Assembly (NCBI RefSeq): GCF_029428875.1
Contig: NZ_JAJSOO010000001.1
Span: forward strand, 992,001-1,056,000
Length of the DNA stretch: 64,000 nt
DNA from: Streptomyces sp. JH34
Lineage (GTDB): Bacteria; Actinomycetota; Actinomycetes; Streptomycetales; Streptomycetaceae
Direction of reading: 5' to 3'
Part shown: in pieces, positions 42,000 through 50,386 of the stretch
Layout: every line of letters starts with the position of its first letter
Position numbering within the stretch: the stretch's first letter is position 1
Notes under the pieces: model-generated
The model's input: the letters and a program-made list of their open reading frames with translations, nothing else
What the model was told of the DNA's origin: nothing
Database searches by the model: none
Made by a program: the position numbers and the translations under genes

Positions 42000-43775
42000 T
42001 CAGCCGACCACGGGGAGCTCCAGGACTCCGGTGTCCTGCGGAGCGCTGACCACGGTGACGGGTTTGACGCCCCGGTTCCCGAAGTACGCCGTGTCGCTCC
42101 CGGCGATCACGAACCGCAGCCGGTGCCCGGCCTCGTACCGGTGGACGATGCCGGGCAGCTCCACGGTGAAGGGGCGGGTGACGTCGGGAACGCGTACCGG
42201 GGCGACCAGGCGGTTGACGAGCTTCTGGGTCCCGTCGGGCGCCACGTCGTACACCTTGGCGAAGAGCACGAGCTTGTCCGCGGCGTCACCGCTGTTCTGG
42301 ACCCGTTCCGTCTTCGGGGACACGACCTTCAAGGTGGCCTTCGGCGCGCCGACGACGTCCACCGGCGCGGTCAGCGGGGCGCTCGTCCAGCCCAGGTAGG
42401 TGCCCTTGGTGTCGTACGGCGCCGGGTCGGACAGGCCGATGATCCCGGCGAGGGAGCTCTCGGAGTGGCTGGTGGGCAGCAGCCAGTTGGTGTACTGGCG
42501 GCTGCCGCGGGCCACCTCCGAGCGGCTGTCCACGAGGGCGCCGTCGCCGGAGAGGTACATCGTGCGGGAGGGGGCGGGCACGGAGCCCGCGGTGCCGTAG
42601 CCGCTCGCCCAGTCCCGGTAGTAGGCGAACTCGGGTCCGGTGGAGGTCTCCTCGTCGTGGTGGAGGTAGCGGTCGAACCAGTCGAGGATGCGCTGCCCGA
42701 CGTAACTGGACTCCAGATCACCCGTGGAGAGGTCGAGTTCGCCGGGCACCTGACCGCCGCTGTGGCCCCACGCCTGCCAGATCATCTTCGCCGTCGTGCC
42801 CTGGGACCTGAGCGCCCGGTAGGTGGCGGTGGCCTCGTCGAGGTTGAACAGGCTGTCGGCCTGGCCCTGGACGAGGAGCGTGGGAGCGGTGACACCGGAG
42901 AGGTAGGAGGCGGGTGAGACGCTCCGCGCGTACGTCAGCATCTCCTGGGTCGCGGCGGCCGGGTAGCTGCCGGAGTTCAGGAGGCGGATGGTGTCGCAGG
43001 CCCGCGCGGCGAAGTGGAGGCAGCCGAGGCTGCCGAAGCGCGACGGGTCGAGACTCGGGACCAGCAGGGGCTGACCCTCGCCCATCAGGTAGAAGCCGTT
43101 GGTCCACTGCCATTTGAAGACGCCGGGGGTGTCGGAGGAGACACCCCGCGTCGCCCCGGTGGCGTTGGGGGCGAGCGAGTACCCCAGGTCGTTCCACGTG
43201 ATCAGGGGGACGAGCGCGTCGACGCGCCGGTCGGCGGAGGCGGTCGCCAGCTGGATCGCTCCGCCGTACGAACCGCCGATCATCCCGACCACCGGGTCGC
43301 CGGGTCCGTCGGAGGTGACGAAGTCGGCCTTGGTGCCGTCGTCGGCGGCGCGGGTCCCCGCGAGGAAGTCGACGAGGCCGGAGGCCGCCCTGCCGTCGAT
43401 CGCGGGGTCGTCGAGCGTGATGAGGCAGCCGGACCCGCCGAACCCCAGGCCCGAGTAGACGAGGCCGACGTAGCCGCGTTCGGCGAAGGCCTTGCCGATG
43501 ACGTCGGTCGAGCCGTCGGACTTGCTGCCCCCGAAGCCGTTGGTGGCGAGGACGGCCGGGGCCGGGTGCCGCGCGTCGACACCGGTGGGCCTGTAGAGAT
43601 CGGCGTCCACCGTGCAGGACCGGTCACCGGCCCGCACGGTGAACTCCAGCGCGGTGACGCTGTATCCGCCGGTCGCTGCGGCCGGCGGCGCACCGGTCAG
43701 GGCGAGTGGGGCGATGAGTGCCGCCCCGGCGAGCACGGTGAGTGGACGGCGGAATCTGGATACGGCTCGCGACAC
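42000..43775 (-). CDS. Secreted CocE/NonD-family X-Pro dipeptidyl-peptidase-like hydrolase
   Basis: A 591-residue exported enzyme. The N-terminal SRFRRPLTVLAGAALIAPLA with an Ala-rich cleavage region is a signal peptide. The alpha/beta hydrolase core has the nucleophile elbow GMIGGSYGGAIQ, a late Asp in LLVQGQADSLFN and a His in WGHSGGQ. The C-terminal 200 residues are the jelly-roll X-Pro dipeptidyl-peptidase C-terminal domain. It probably cuts X-Pro dipeptides or esters outside the cell. The GTG at 43775 follows GGAGG, better than the upstream GTG at 43787. A TetR-like dyad lies 24 nt upstream of this start. Confidence 0.9.
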   Translation of the reverse strand: MSRAVSRFRRPLTVLAGAALIAPLALTGAPPAAATGGYSVTALEFTVRAGDRSCTVDADLYRPTGVDARHPAPAVLATNGFGGSKSDGSTDVIGKAFAERGYVGLVYSGLGFGGSGCLITLDDPAIDGRAASGLVDFLAGTRAADDGTKADFVTSDGPGDPVVGMIGGSYGGAIQLATASADRRVDALVPLITWNDLGYSLAPNATGATRGVSSDTPGVFKWQWTNGFYLMGEGQPLLVPSLDPSRFGSLGCLHFAARACDTIRLLNSGSYPAAATQEMLTYARSVSPASYLSGVTAPTLLVQGQADSLFNLDEATATYRALRSQGTTAKMIWQAWGHSGGQVPGELDLSTGDLESSYVGQRILDWFDRYLHHDEETSTGPEFAYYRDWASGYGTAGSVPAPSRTMYLSGDGALVDSRSEVARGSRQYTNWLLPTSHSESSLAGIIGLSDPAPYDTKGTYLGWTSAPLTAPVDVVGAPKATLKVVSPKTERVQNSGDAADKLVLFAKVYDVAPDGTQKLVNRLVAPVRVPDVTRPFTVELPGIVHRYEAGHRLRFVIAGSDTAYFGNRGVKPVTVVSAPQDTGVLELPVVG

Positions 43776-43798
43776 ATGGACCTCCACACCGAGGACAC

Positions 43799-43814
43799 CT
43801 TACCGACCGGTAAG
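43799..43814. promoter_or_regulatory. TetR-like palindrome upstream of the secreted peptidase
   Basis: CTTACCGACCGGTAAG is a 7-2-7 perfect dyad. Its central 12 bases (43801-43812) equal the site at 4383-4394. It lies 24 nt before the peptidase start, where a bound repressor would block transcription or early elongation. Confidence 0.6.
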
Positions 43815-43916
43815 TACCGGGCCCGGCCCATGCTGTGACACAGCTCATACCTCTGTCAACGTACGGGGGCCGAGTCTCCCGGGAAGATCCGGCGCGGTCC
43901 TGCGGCCGCCGTCGCG

Positions 43917-44861
43917 TCAGATCAGCGCCGGCACCTGGGAGGTGAGGGTGCACCGGCTGCCGTCGGCGGGCGCGTCCAGCACCGCGGGCACCCCGAGCGG
44001 GACGGTGAGCGCCGTGGGGCCGTGGCCGAAGCCCAACTCCTCGACCACCGGGATCCCGAGACCGCCGAGCCGGTCGACGAGTACGGCCCGTATCCCCTCG
44101 TAGGGTCCGCAGGCCTCCCACGAGCCGCAGACCACACCGGACAGCCCGTCCAGGGCGCCGATGCGCAGCAGCCGGGTGAGGATGCCGTCGAGCCGGTACG
44201 GCTCCTCCCCGGTGTCCTCGATCACCAGCAGCCCGCCCCGGGCCGAGGCCCGGGCGCCCGGGGTTCCGGCGTCGGCGGCGAGCAGGCTCACACAGCCGCC
44301 GAAGGTGATCCCCCACGCCGTACCGGGGACCAGCGCCGCCGCCGTGTCCAGGCCCAGGGTGAGCACCGATTCGGGTGCGAACAGGGTGGACCGCAGGCTG
44401 TCCTGCGTGGCCTCGTCCTTCAGGAAGGCCTCGGTGGCGACCATAGGGCCGTGCAGCGTGGCGAATCCGGCCCGAAGGGCGAACGCCTCGTGCAGCACGG
44501 TGATGTCGCTGTACCCGACGAACGCCTTGGGCCCGGCCGCCCGTATCGCGGACCAGTCCAGGAGATCGACCATGCGGTGCGCGCCGTACCCTCCCCTGGC
44601 GCACAGCACGGCGTCCACGCCCGGATCGCACCAGGCCTCCTGGAGGTCCCGGGCGCGGTCCTCGTCCGTACCGGCGAGGTGGCCGAGCCGCGGGTGCGTG
44701 TCGAGCGCGTGAGGGGTCGCGAAGGGATCCAGGCCCCATCCCCGCAGGAGGTCGAGGCCGCGTTCGAGCCGCTCGGCCGGCACGGGGCCGCTGGGGGCGA
44801 CGACCGCGACCCGGGCGCCGGGCCGCAGCCGGGCCGGGCGTGCGAGCGGTTCCAGGGTCAC
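43917..44861 (-). CDS. LD-carboxypeptidase (peptidase S66, LdcA-like)
   Basis: A 314-residue serine carboxypeptidase that removes the terminal D-alanine from murein tetrapeptides (LD bond). The unusual triad is present: S118 (FVGYSDITVLHEAF), E215 (LVIEDTGEEPYR) and H280 (LGFGHGPT). ARGGYGAHRMVDLLDW and the N-terminal VAVVAPSGPV are family blocks. It is cytoplasmic, with no signal peptide. It is the last gene of the peptidase operon and overlaps the S9 gene by 4 nt. Confidence 0.93.
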   Translation of the reverse strand: MTLEPLARPARLRPGARVAVVAPSGPVPAERLERGLDLLRGWGLDPFATPHALDTHPRLGHLAGTDEDRARDLQEAWCDPGVDAVLCARGGYGAHRMVDLLDWSAIRAAGPKAFVGYSDITVLHEAFALRAGFATLHGPMVATEAFLKDEATQDSLRSTLFAPESVLTLGLDTAAALVPGTAWGITFGGCVSLLAADAGTPGARASARGGLLVIEDTGEEPYRLDGILTRLLRIGALDGLSGVVCGSWEACGPYEGIRAVLVDRLGGLGIPVVEELGFGHGPTALTVPLGVPAVLDAPADGSRCTLTSQVPALI

Positions 44862-46858
44862 TTCTTCAACTCCAGCCGGGGCACGTCGAGGCGCTCGATG
44901 CCGAACGTCTGTGCATACAGGGAGAGTTCGGCCTCCAGGGCGCGCTTCACCGTCTCGGCCCTGCGGAACCCGTGCCCCTCACCCTCGAAGCTGATGTAGG
45001 CGTGGGGGATGCCGCGCCCCTCGATCGCGGTGAGGAAGCGCTCGCACTGGACGGGTGGGCAGATCGGGTCGTCGAGTCCCTGGAGCAGCAGGAACGGCGC
45101 GGTCAGCCTGTCGGTGTGGTTGACGGGTGAGCGCTCCCGGTAGCGCTCGGGCACCTCGGCGTAGGGGCCGACGAGCGATTCCAGGTACTGCGATTCGAAG
45201 TCGTGCGTCTCACCGGTCGCCCAGCCCTCCAGGTCGAGGATCGGGTAGCTGATCGCCCCGCAGGCGTACACGTCGGTCCGGGTGAGGGAGGCGGCGGTGG
45301 TCCAGCCCCCGGCGCTTCCGCCCCGGATCGCCAGCCGGCCCCGGTCGGCCGAACCCTCCTCGGCCAGGCCCAGCGCGACGGCCGCGCAGTCCTCCACGTC
45401 GACGACGCCCCACTCCTCGCGGAGCCGTTCGCGGTAGGCGCGGCCGTAGCCGGTCGAGCCGCCGTAGTCGACCTCGGCGACGCCGATGCCCCGGGAGGTG
45501 AAGTAGGCGATCTCCAGGTCGAGTACGAGCGGGGTGCGGCCGGTGGGACCGCCGTGCGCCCAGATGACGTAGGGCGGCAGTTCGCCCTCGGGGCCCGTGC
45601 GGTCGGGGTGGCGCGGGGGGTACACGTGGGCGTGGATCTCCCGGCCGCCCGGTCCGGTGAAGGTGCGGATCACCGGTTCGGGGTGGTAGGCGGGGTCGAC
45701 GGCGTCCTCGTGGGGCGCGCCGATGGTCCGGGTGTGCCCGGTGGCCGTGTCCAGCTCCACCACCTCGTACGAGGTGTGGGGGCTCGCGGCGATTCCGATG
45801 ACCCTGGTGTCCTGCACGGCGAGCGTCTCGGCCCACGCGGTCCAGGGGCCGACGGCGTCGACCAGTTCACCGGTCTCGGGGTCGAGCACACCGAGCGCCG
45901 TGGTGCCCCGGCCGTGGATGACCGCGATGAGCCCGTTGTCCAGGAGCTGGAACCAGCGCAGGCCGATCCTCCACAACGGCCCGCCGAACTCCTCGTTCCT
46001 GACCGCGCAGAGCCGGCTGGTGGGGACGACCGCGTCGGCGACGGCGTCCGGCCTGATCCGCTGGAGCTCCCACCAGCCTCCGACGTCCGAGACGAAGAGC
46101 AGCGAGCCGTCGCGGTCCCACTCCACCTGGACGACGGACTCGTCGACGTCGCCGACCAGAGGGCGGACCCCGGTGAAGGTGCCGTCGGCGGTGACGTCTG
46201 CCATCTTCACGACGGTGCCGTCCCACGGCATCTGCGGGTGGTCCCACGCGATCCAGGCGACGCGGCCGCCGTCGTGCGACAGCCGGGGGCCGGTGACGAA
46301 CCGGTTCCGGTCGTCGGTGAGTTCACGTACGGCTCCGCGATCGGCGGCGGCCGAACCGTCCAGTGGCACGGCGGCGATCACCCGGCGCACATCGGTGGGC
46401 GACTCCCCCGTGAACTCCTCCAGTACGCACCACACTTCACCGTGTGCGAGCTGCAACTGCGGGTCCACCCAGCGCAGTCCGCCGCCGATGTCGGACACGG
46501 GGGTGAGCGGCCACGGTTCGTCGGGCCCGTCCGGCGCGTAGGCGTACATCCGCTGGTCGGGGAAGTGGACGAAGACGACCAGCGGTCCGCCCTCCTCACG
46601 CGGGGCGCCCGCCCACGGCATTCCGCCGTACTCGATGACGCGGCTGCGCGGGTTCCACGGTGCGGGGAGCACGGACCCGGTGCCGCCGTCCGCGCGGCGG
46701 CGCACGAGGGCGCGGCGGCCGCCTTCGGCGGGGCGGGGTTCCGTCCACCACACCTCGTCGCCGACGGTGCCGACGAATTCCGGCTTGCCGTCCTGCGCGG
46801 CGGTCAGCGCCGCGTCGACCGGTGACGGCCACGTGCCGTACGCCTCTGTGGACACCAT
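44858..46858 (-). CDS. Prolyl oligopeptidase family (S9C-like) peptidase
   Basis: A 666-residue cytoplasmic peptidase. The first 400 residues form a beta-propeller (repeated W-D and DG turns such as VEWDRDGSLLFVSDVGGWWE). The C-terminal alpha/beta hydrolase has YVIWAHGGPTGRTPL, the nucleophile in LAIRGGSAGGWTTAA, an Asp in LQGLDDPICPPVQ and the His in FEGEGHGFRRAET. This is the dipeptidyl-/acylaminoacyl-peptidase layout. The ATG at 46858 has a GAGGGGGG site upstream. It sits between the M20 gene (55 nt gap) and the S66 gene (4-nt overlap). Confidence 0.92.
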   Translation of the reverse strand: MVSTEAYGTWPSPVDAALTAAQDGKPEFVGTVGDEVWWTEPRPAEGGRRALVRRRADGGTGSVLPAPWNPRSRVIEYGGMPWAGAPREEGGPLVVFVHFPDQRMYAYAPDGPDEPWPLTPVSDIGGGLRWVDPQLQLAHGEVWCVLEEFTGESPTDVRRVIAAVPLDGSAAADRGAVRELTDDRNRFVTGPRLSHDGGRVAWIAWDHPQMPWDGTVVKMADVTADGTFTGVRPLVGDVDESVVQVEWDRDGSLLFVSDVGGWWELQRIRPDAVADAVVPTSRLCAVRNEEFGGPLWRIGLRWFQLLDNGLIAVIHGRGTTALGVLDPETGELVDAVGPWTAWAETLAVQDTRVIGIAASPHTSYEVVELDTATGHTRTIGAPHEDAVDPAYHPEPVIRTFTGPGGREIHAHVYPPRHPDRTGPEGELPPYVIWAHGGPTGRTPLVLDLEIAYFTSRGIGVAEVDYGGSTGYGRAYRERLREEWGVVDVEDCAAVALGLAEEGSADRGRLAIRGGSAGGWTTAASLTRTDVYACGAISYPILDLEGWATGETHDFESQYLESLVGPYAEVPERYRERSPVNHTDRLTAPFLLLQGLDDPICPPVQCERFLTAIEGRGIPHAYISFEGEGHGFRRAETVKRALEAELSLYAQTFGIERLDVPRLELKK

Positions 46859-46913
46859 GATCGATTCCCCCCTCTTGGTTCTGACAGTGCGGTTCAGCGA
46901 GTGGTGCGGCGGG

Positions 46914-48257
46914 TCAGGCGGTGCGCAGGAACTGGTCCAGGACCCGGACGCCGAAGTGCAGCGCGTCGACGGGGACGCGCTCGTCGACACCGTGGAACAG
47001 CGCCTGGTAGTCGAAGCCGACGGGCAGCTTCAGCGGGGAGTAGCCGTAGCCGGTGATGCCCAGACGGGAGAACTGCTTGGCGTCCGTGCCGCCCGACATG
47101 CAGTAGGGGACGACGTGGGCGTCCGGGTCGAACATCTCGATGGCCGCGCGCATCTTCGCGTACGTCGGCGAGTCGACCGGCGCTTCGAGGGCGACCTCCC
47201 GGTGCTGGAACTCCCAGTCGACGCCGGGGCCGGTGAGGCGGTCCAGGGTCTCGCGGAACTCGTCCTCACCGCCGGGCACCATGCGGCCGTCGATCTGGGC
47301 GGTGGCACGGCCGGGGATCACGTTGACCTTGTAACCGGCTTCCAGCATCGTCGGGTTGGTGCTGTTGCGCACGGTCGGCTCGATCAGGGCGGCGGCCGGG
47401 CCGAGCTTGCCGAGGAGCTCGTCCACGTCGAATCCGGGGGCGTCGGGATCGACGCGGATGTGGTGCAGCGCGGCGATCTCCACGATCGCGGCCCGTACCG
47501 TCGGGGTGAGCCGCACGGGCCACTCGTGGGCCCCGATCCGGGCGACGGCGGCGGCGAGCCTGCTGACGGCGTTGGCCTTGTTGACCTTGGAGCCGTGACC
47601 GGCCTTGCCCTCCGCTGTCAGCTTCAGCCATCCCGTGCCGCGTTCACCCGCGGCGACGGGGTAGAGCGCCATGCCGGGTCCGGCGTGGAAGGTGAAGGCC
47701 CCGGACTCGCTGATGCCCTCCGTGCAGCCGTCGAAGAGCCCCGCGTGCCGGTCGGCGAGGAACCCGGCGCCGTCGTCGGCGCTGGCCTCCTCGTCGGCCG
47801 TGTAGGCGACGACGATGTCGCGGCGCGGGCGGACGCCCGCACGCGCCCAGGCCCTGACCACGGCGAGGACCATCGCGTCCATGTTCTTCATGTCGATGGC
47901 GCCGCGCCCCCACACGACGCCGTCGCGCACCTCGCCGGAGAAGGGGTGCACGGACCAGTCGGCCGCCATGGCGGGCACCACGTCGAGGTGGCCGTGCACG
48001 AGGAGGGCGTCGGCCGACGGGTCGGTGCCCTGGATCCGGGCGACGACGTTCGTCCGTCCAGGGGTGCGCTCCAGGAGAGCGGGCTCCAGCCCGGCGCCGG
48101 CCAGCCGCTCCGCGACGTACTCGGCGGCCGGGCGCTCCCGGCAGCTGCCGTCGCCGCGGTTGGTCGTGTCGATCCGGATCAGTTCGGAGGTGAACGTCAC
48201 CGACTCGTCGAGGGCGCGCTCGTCGACCGGTCCGGTGGGGTGGTCCGCCTCAGCCAT
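46914..48257 (-). CDS. M20/M25/M40 family metallopeptidase
   Basis: A 447-residue dizinc exopeptidase. Metal ligands and catalytic residues are visible in LLVHGHLDVVPA (His, Asp), WGRGAIDMKNMDAM (Asp), AYTADEEASAD (catalytic Glu-Glu) and the C-terminal YQALFHGVDERVP (His). The dimerisation domain is the segment with GKAGHGSKVNKANAVSRL. Family members cleave dipeptides or N-acyl amino acids. It overlaps the end of the D-aminopeptidase gene by 8 nt, showing coupled expression. Confidence 0.93.
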   Translation of the reverse strand: MAEADHPTGPVDERALDESVTFTSELIRIDTTNRGDGSCRERPAAEYVAERLAGAGLEPALLERTPGRTNVVARIQGTDPSADALLVHGHLDVVPAMAADWSVHPFSGEVRDGVVWGRGAIDMKNMDAMVLAVVRAWARAGVRPRRDIVVAYTADEEASADDGAGFLADRHAGLFDGCTEGISESGAFTFHAGPGMALYPVAAGERGTGWLKLTAEGKAGHGSKVNKANAVSRLAAAVARIGAHEWPVRLTPTVRAAIVEIAALHHIRVDPDAPGFDVDELLGKLGPAAALIEPTVRNSTNPTMLEAGYKVNVIPGRATAQIDGRMVPGGEDEFRETLDRLTGPGVDWEFQHREVALEAPVDSPTYAKMRAAIEMFDPDAHVVPYCMSGGTDAKQFSRLGITGYGYSPLKLPVGFDYQALFHGVDERVPVDALHFGVRVLDQFLRTA

Positions 48258-49083
48258 ACTGCTCCTCCACGGCGGCCGACACGATCGTCGTCACCGCCTT
48301 GAACGTGCGAATACCTTCGTACATCGTCCCGCTGGTGTAGGCGACCCGCCGCTCGCCGCTCGGCGCCACGCCGGGGACCACGGTCGCGGCGGCCGCCAGA
48401 TGCTCCGCGTCGAACTCCAGCTCCACCGTCCAGGACCCGCCGGTCACGGGCGCGTGGCGGACGGCGAGCGCGGCCGCTTCGGCGGCGGCGGCCCTGATGT
48501 CGGCGGCGGTGCGGGCCGGGGTGCGGCACACGGCGGCGTAGCGCGAGACGTGGTCCTTCACCGCGACCGTGCGCGCCGCGGGTGCGTAGCCGCGGGCGTC
48601 CACGCAGGTCAGGTCGTCGCCGGTGACGAGGACGACGGGGACGCCGTACTCCGCCGCGACGTGGGCGTTCAGCAGGCCCTCACTGGCACGGACCCCGTTC
48701 AGCCAGACCCCGGTGATGGAGTTGGCGAGGTAGGTGTGGGCGAGCACGCCCTCCGTGCCGGCGCCCGTGTGGTAGCCGACGAACGCGACGCCGTCGACGT
48801 CCCCGTGCTGGATGCCCTCGACCATGGAGAGGGACTTGTGCTTGCCGGTGAGCATCTGGACGCGGTCGTCGAGCCGTTCCAGGAGCAGGTTGCGCATGCT
48901 CCAGTGGGCCTCGTTGACGACCACCTCGTCGGCTCCGCCGTCGAAGAAGCCGAGCGCCGCCGCGTTCACGTCGGAGGTGAAGAGCGCACGGCAGCGTTCC
49001 CACTGCGGGGTGCCGGGCAGCACGTCGCCCGGCCAGGTCACTCCGGTGGCGCCCTCCATGTCGGCGCTGACGAGGATCTTCAC
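48250..49083 (-). CDS. dppA: M55 family D-aminopeptidase (DppA-like)
   Basis: A 277-residue zinc D-aminopeptidase. The ligands known from Bacillus DppA are at almost the same positions: D8 and E10 (SADMEGATGV), H60 (NEAHWSMRN), H105 (GYHTGAG) and E135 (ASEGLLNAHVA). DppA hydrolyses D-Ala-D-Ala and short D-amino acid peptides. It is cytoplasmic and the first gene of the four-peptidase operon, which points to turnover of peptidoglycan-derived peptides. Confidence 0.93.
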   Translation of the reverse strand: MKILVSADMEGATGVTWPGDVLPGTPQWERCRALFTSDVNAAALGFFDGGADEVVVNEAHWSMRNLLLERLDDRVQMLTGKHKSLSMVEGIQHGDVDGVAFVGYHTGAGTEGVLAHTYLANSITGVWLNGVRASEGLLNAHVAAEYGVPVVLVTGDDLTCVDARGYAPAARTVAVKDHVSRYAAVCRTPARTAADIRAAAAEAAALAVRHAPVTGGSWTVELEFDAEHLAAAATVVPGVAPSGERRVAYTSGTMYEGIRTFKAVTTIVSAAVEEQYG

Positions 49084-49218
49084 GGTGCGCGGTCCTGTCG
49101 CTGGTCGGCCGTTCCCCCGCCCGTCACGGGAAGAGGATCTTCGTGCCGGATCACGGTACGCGCCGGGGCACCGCCGGGCCAGGGCCTCGGTGATCTGTCA
49201 CTGGTCCAGTCCGGTGAA

Positions 49219-49253
49219 GCCGTCCGCCGCCCGGGTGCCGGGCGGCGGACGGC
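49219..49253 (-). terminator. Perfect 16-bp terminator hairpin after the aldo/keto reductase
   Basis: GCCGTCCGCCGCCCGG (49219-49234) pairs perfectly with 49238-49253 around a GUG loop. It follows the aldo/keto reductase stop (49261) by 7 nt on the minus strand and separates that gene from the peptidase operon. Confidence 0.85.
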
Positions 49254-49260
49254 TCCGGGA

Positions 49261-50262
49261 TCAGACGCGGCCGGTGCCCTCGACCAGCTGCTCGATCCGG
49301 GCCAGCTCGTCGTCGCCGAACTCCAGTCCGCGGACCGCCTCGACGCTGTTCTCCAGCTGGGCGACACTGCTCGCGCCGACGACGGCGGAGGTGACCCGGC
49401 CGCCGCGCAGCACCCAGGCGAGCGCCATCTGGGCGAGGGACTGCCCGCGTTCCCGCGCGAGTTCGTTGAGCGCGCCCAGCCGGGCGACCAGGTCGGGGGT
49501 GACGGCCTCGGCCGACAGGAACGGGCTGGTACCCGCCGCCCGCGAGCCCTCCGGGACACCGTTCAGATAGCGGTCGGAGAGGATGCCCTGTTCCAGCGGG
49601 GAGTACGCGATGGAGCCGGTGCCGAGCTCGTCGAGGACGTCCAGCAGTCCGTCCTCGACCCAGCGGTCCAGCATGGAGTAACGCGGCTGGTGGATGAGGA
49701 GGGGGGTACCCATCTCGTTCAGGATGCGGGCCGCCTCGCGGGTCTGCTCGGCGGAGTAGTTGGAGACACCGGCGTACAGCGCCTTGCCCTGGCGCACCGC
49801 CGTGTCGAGGGCGCCCATGGTCTCCTCGAGCGGGGTGTCCGGGTCGAAGCGGTGGGAGTAGAAGATGTCGACGTAGTCGAGGCCGAGGCGGTTCAGGCTC
49901 TGGTCCAGCGAGGAGCGCAGGTTCTTGCGGGATCCCCACTCCCCGTACGGGCCGTCCCACATGTGGTAGCCCGCCTTCGTCGAGATGACGATCTCGTCCC
50001 GGAGGCCGGCGAAGTCCGTCTTCAGGGCGCGGCCCATGGCGGTTTCGGCGGAACCGGGCGGCGGGCCGTAGTTGTTGGCCAGGTCGAAGTGGGTGATGCC
50101 GAGGTCGAAGGCCCGGCGCAGGATCGCGCCCTGGGTCTCGGGGGTCCGGTCGCCTCCGAAGTTGTGCCAGAGCCCGAGGGACAGCGCGGGCAGCAGCAGG
50201 CCGCTGCGGCCGGTGCGCCGGTAGGGCATGGCGTCGTAGCGGTCGGCGGACGGAAGGTACAT
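49261..50262 (-). CDS. Aldo/keto reductase, YghZ-like (L-glyceraldehyde 3-phosphate reductase group)
   Basis: A 333-residue AKR14-type enzyme. The tetrad is D60, Y65 (FDLANNYGPPPGSAE), K96 (STKAGYHMWDGPYG) and H137 (IFYSHRFDPDTPLEE). The GYHMWDGPYGEWGSRKNL block is specific for the YghZ group, which detoxifies L-glyceraldehyde 3-phosphate and methylglyoxal. The ATG at 50262 (MYLPSADRY) follows GGAG and is preferred to a longer upstream start. It is divergent from a LysR regulator that probably controls it. Confidence 0.92.
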   Translation of the reverse strand: MYLPSADRYDAMPYRRTGRSGLLLPALSLGLWHNFGGDRTPETQGAILRRAFDLGITHFDLANNYGPPPGSAETAMGRALKTDFAGLRDEIVISTKAGYHMWDGPYGEWGSRKNLRSSLDQSLNRLGLDYVDIFYSHRFDPDTPLEETMGALDTAVRQGKALYAGVSNYSAEQTREAARILNEMGTPLLIHQPRYSMLDRWVEDGLLDVLDELGTGSIAYSPLEQGILSDRYLNGVPEGSRAAGTSPFLSAEAVTPDLVARLGALNELARERGQSLAQMALAWVLRGGRVTSAVVGASSVAQLENSVEAVRGLEFGDDELARIEQLVEGTGRV

Positions 50263-50374
50263 ACGAGCACTCCACGGGGCACGGCGTAGCGCGCCAGGTC
50301 TGGTGCGCGTCCTCAAGACTGGCGGAGAAAGATCCAGCGGTCCAACAGGAGATTGCGCTGGGATTCATCGTCTA

Positions 50375-50386
50375 GATTGCTCAATC
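50375..50386. promoter_or_regulatory. Dyad directly before the LysR start codon
   Basis: GATTGCTCAATC is a perfect 5-2-5 palindrome that ends at the base before the LysR ATG, in the region between divergent genes. The position suits autorepression by the LysR protein. Confidence 0.5.
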
